DNA from: SHZT01 sp945889655
GTDB taxonomy: Bacteria; Gemmatimonadota; Gemmatimonadetes; Gemmatimonadales; GWC2-71-9
Assembly: GCA_945889655.1 (NCBI GenBank)
Contig: CAMDCH010000173.1
Span: 1-5,917 of the forward strand
Direction of reading: 5' to 3'
DNA: 5,917 nucleotides
Shown: piece by piece, positions 5,201-5,917 of the stretch
Numbering within the stretch: position 1 is the first letter of the stretch
How the letters are laid out: each line of letters begins with the position of its first letter
The notes under the pieces: generated by a model
The model's database searches: none
What the model saw: only the letters and a program-made list of their open reading frames with translations
Told to the model about the DNA's origin: nothing
Translations under genes and position numbers: made by a program

Positions 5201-5917
5201 GGCGGCGTTATTTCTCGTGTGCGGGCTCCTCGCCGGGTGTACCGGGGCAGCAGCCGACCACGAAACGCTCGGCGACCGCGCCTACATGAACCGCCAGTTC
5301 AGCGACGCGCTGGTCGAGTACCGCCTGGCCATCAAGCAGCGCTCGAGTGGCCGGCTCCGCGCCAAGGCAGGCGCGGCCGCGCTCCATGTTGCCGACTACG
5401 CGGAAGCGGTGTCCCAGTACGCCGCCCTGGCCAAGGAATCGCAGGACCGGCGCGCCGAAGCGGCTGACGGGCTTGAACGCGTAGCGCGAGCATCGATCGC
5501 CACTAACGATCGCGCCGGGCTGGCGCTGGCGCTGGCCGCCCTGCGCCCGATCGCGACGGGCCGGGCGCTGGCATCGTTCGCCGGGCCGCTGGCACGCGGC
5601 ATTTCGGAAGGGGGCAGCGCCGCGGAGGCGATGACGGTGCTTCCAGCCGCCGCGGCCGGGGCGCTCGACGTGCGCTGGCAGGATTCGCTCATGCTCCAGT
5701 ACGGCCGGGCGCTTTCCCGGGGGGGCCGTTGCGCGGAAGGGAGCGCCATCTTCGAAGCCCTCATCCGTCGGCAGCGCGACCCCGGGGTCGCCCGCGCGGC
5801 GCAGAATGGCCTGGTCCAGTGCGTGCTCCAGCTCGGCCGGCAGTCCGTCGACGAGGGACAGCCGCAGCATGCCGAGGACTGGTTCCGGAAGGCGATCACC
5901 GAGGCGGGCGACTCGCC
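5190..5917 (+). CDS. TPR-like lipoprotein, 3'-truncated by the window
   Basis: The frame is open from GTG 5190 to the window end: 242 codons and no stop. The N-terminus is a lipoprotein signal: SRR, a hydrophobic stretch AALFLVCGLLA and the lipobox LLAGC, with C17 (5238-5240) as the predicted lipidated residue. The later GTG at 5217 would leave no charged region, so 5190 is preferred. Residue 18 is Thr, not Asp; by the enterobacterial +2 rule this favours the outer membrane, which may not hold in this phylum. After C17 come TPR-like hairpins at about 24-57 (ETLGDRAYMNRQFSDALVEY), 58-91 (ADYAEAVSQYAAL), about 163-197 and 199-236 (AEDWFRKAI), with a more degenerate Ala/Leu-rich helical middle. 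C181 and C211 are the only other cysteines in the mature part and could form a disulphide in the periplasm. The gene overlaps the soluble TPR gene by 11 bases, which suggests coupled expression. I do not recognise a specific family. TPR lipoproteins acting in outer-membrane assembly (BamD) or polysaccharide export (AlgK) are known, but neither identity is shown here. Confidence 0.85.
   Translation, partial: MSRRAALFLVCGLLAGCTGAAADHETLGDRAYMNRQFSDALVEYRLAIKQRSSGRLRAKAGAAALHVADYAEAVSQYAALAKESQDRRAEAADGLERVARASIATNDRAGLALALAALRPIATGRALASFAGPLARGISEGGSAAEAMTVLPAAAAGALDVRWQDSLMLQYGRALSRGGRCAEGSAIFEALIRRQRDPGVARAAQNGLVQCVLQLGRQSVDEGQPQHAEDWFRKAITEAGDS
5719..5725 (+). repeat. G7 homopolymer inside the lipoprotein gene
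   Basis: Seven consecutive G bases encode R177-G178-G179, just before C181. It uses the same Arg-Gly-Gly coding as the G9 tract in the neighbouring TPR gene. Frame and repeat character continue across it. At this length slippage is less likely than at G9. Confidence 0.85.

Noticed and set aside
5494..5512. Two CGATCG copies forming a small hairpin
   Set aside because: Six-base self-palindromes 13 bases apart inside a coding frame, with no T-run. Frequent by chance in GC-rich sequence.
5208..5870. Antisense open frame (220 codons) near the right end
   Set aside because: The sense strand holds a continuous 242-codon frame with a lipobox and TPR pattern. The antisense product shows neither a signal nor a recognisable fold.

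Overview
The window is a high-GC bacterial segment in which every recognised gene reads left to right and almost no base is non-coding. It holds the tail of a sugar-nucleotide biosynthesis operon followed by two tetratricopeptide-repeat (TPR) genes. The tight ATGA/TTGA overlaps, GTG and TTG starts, weak Shine-Dalgarno sequences and GC-biased third positions fit a GC-rich Gram-negative-type bacterium. A lipobox protein at the right end suggests an envelope with lipoproteins. Gemmatimonadota or another soil/sediment phylum is my guess, but nothing in the sequence settles the phylum.

Layout: (1) 1-945, a Gfo/Idh/MocA-family NAD(P)-dependent sugar oxidoreductase whose N-terminus lies left of the window; (2) 942-2237, a WbpA-type UDP-N-acetylglucosamine (UDP-GlcNAc) 6-dehydrogenase; (3) 2234-3544, a UDP-glucose 6-dehydrogenase; (4) 3541-4476, a UDP-glucuronate decarboxylase (UDP-xylose synthase) starting at TTG; (5) 4487-5200, a soluble TPR protein; (6) 5190 to the right edge, a GTG-started TPR-like lipoprotein that is open at the window end. 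Genes 1 to 4 are linked by three successive 4-base start/stop overlaps. Genes 4 and 5 are 10 bases apart, and genes 5 and 6 overlap by 11 bases. All six could be one transcript.

How they work together: UDP-glucose to UDP-glucuronate (gene 3) to UDP-xylose (gene 4) is a complete two-step route. Gene 2 would turn UDP-GlcNAc into UDP-N-acetylglucosaminuronate, and gene 1 may act on that or a related sugar. The products would feed an acidic or xylose-containing surface polysaccharide. No glycosyltransferase, flippase or polymerase lies inside the window. The TPR genes may belong to the polysaccharide machinery or to an unrelated downstream function.

I found no RNA gene, mobile element, CRISPR array, convincing promoter or terminator. 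I do not see a clearly undescribed system. The most useful points are the 3'-open lipoprotein, the divergent oxidoreductase next to a WbpA-type enzyme, the paired dehydrogenases and a nine-G tract inside a TPR gene.
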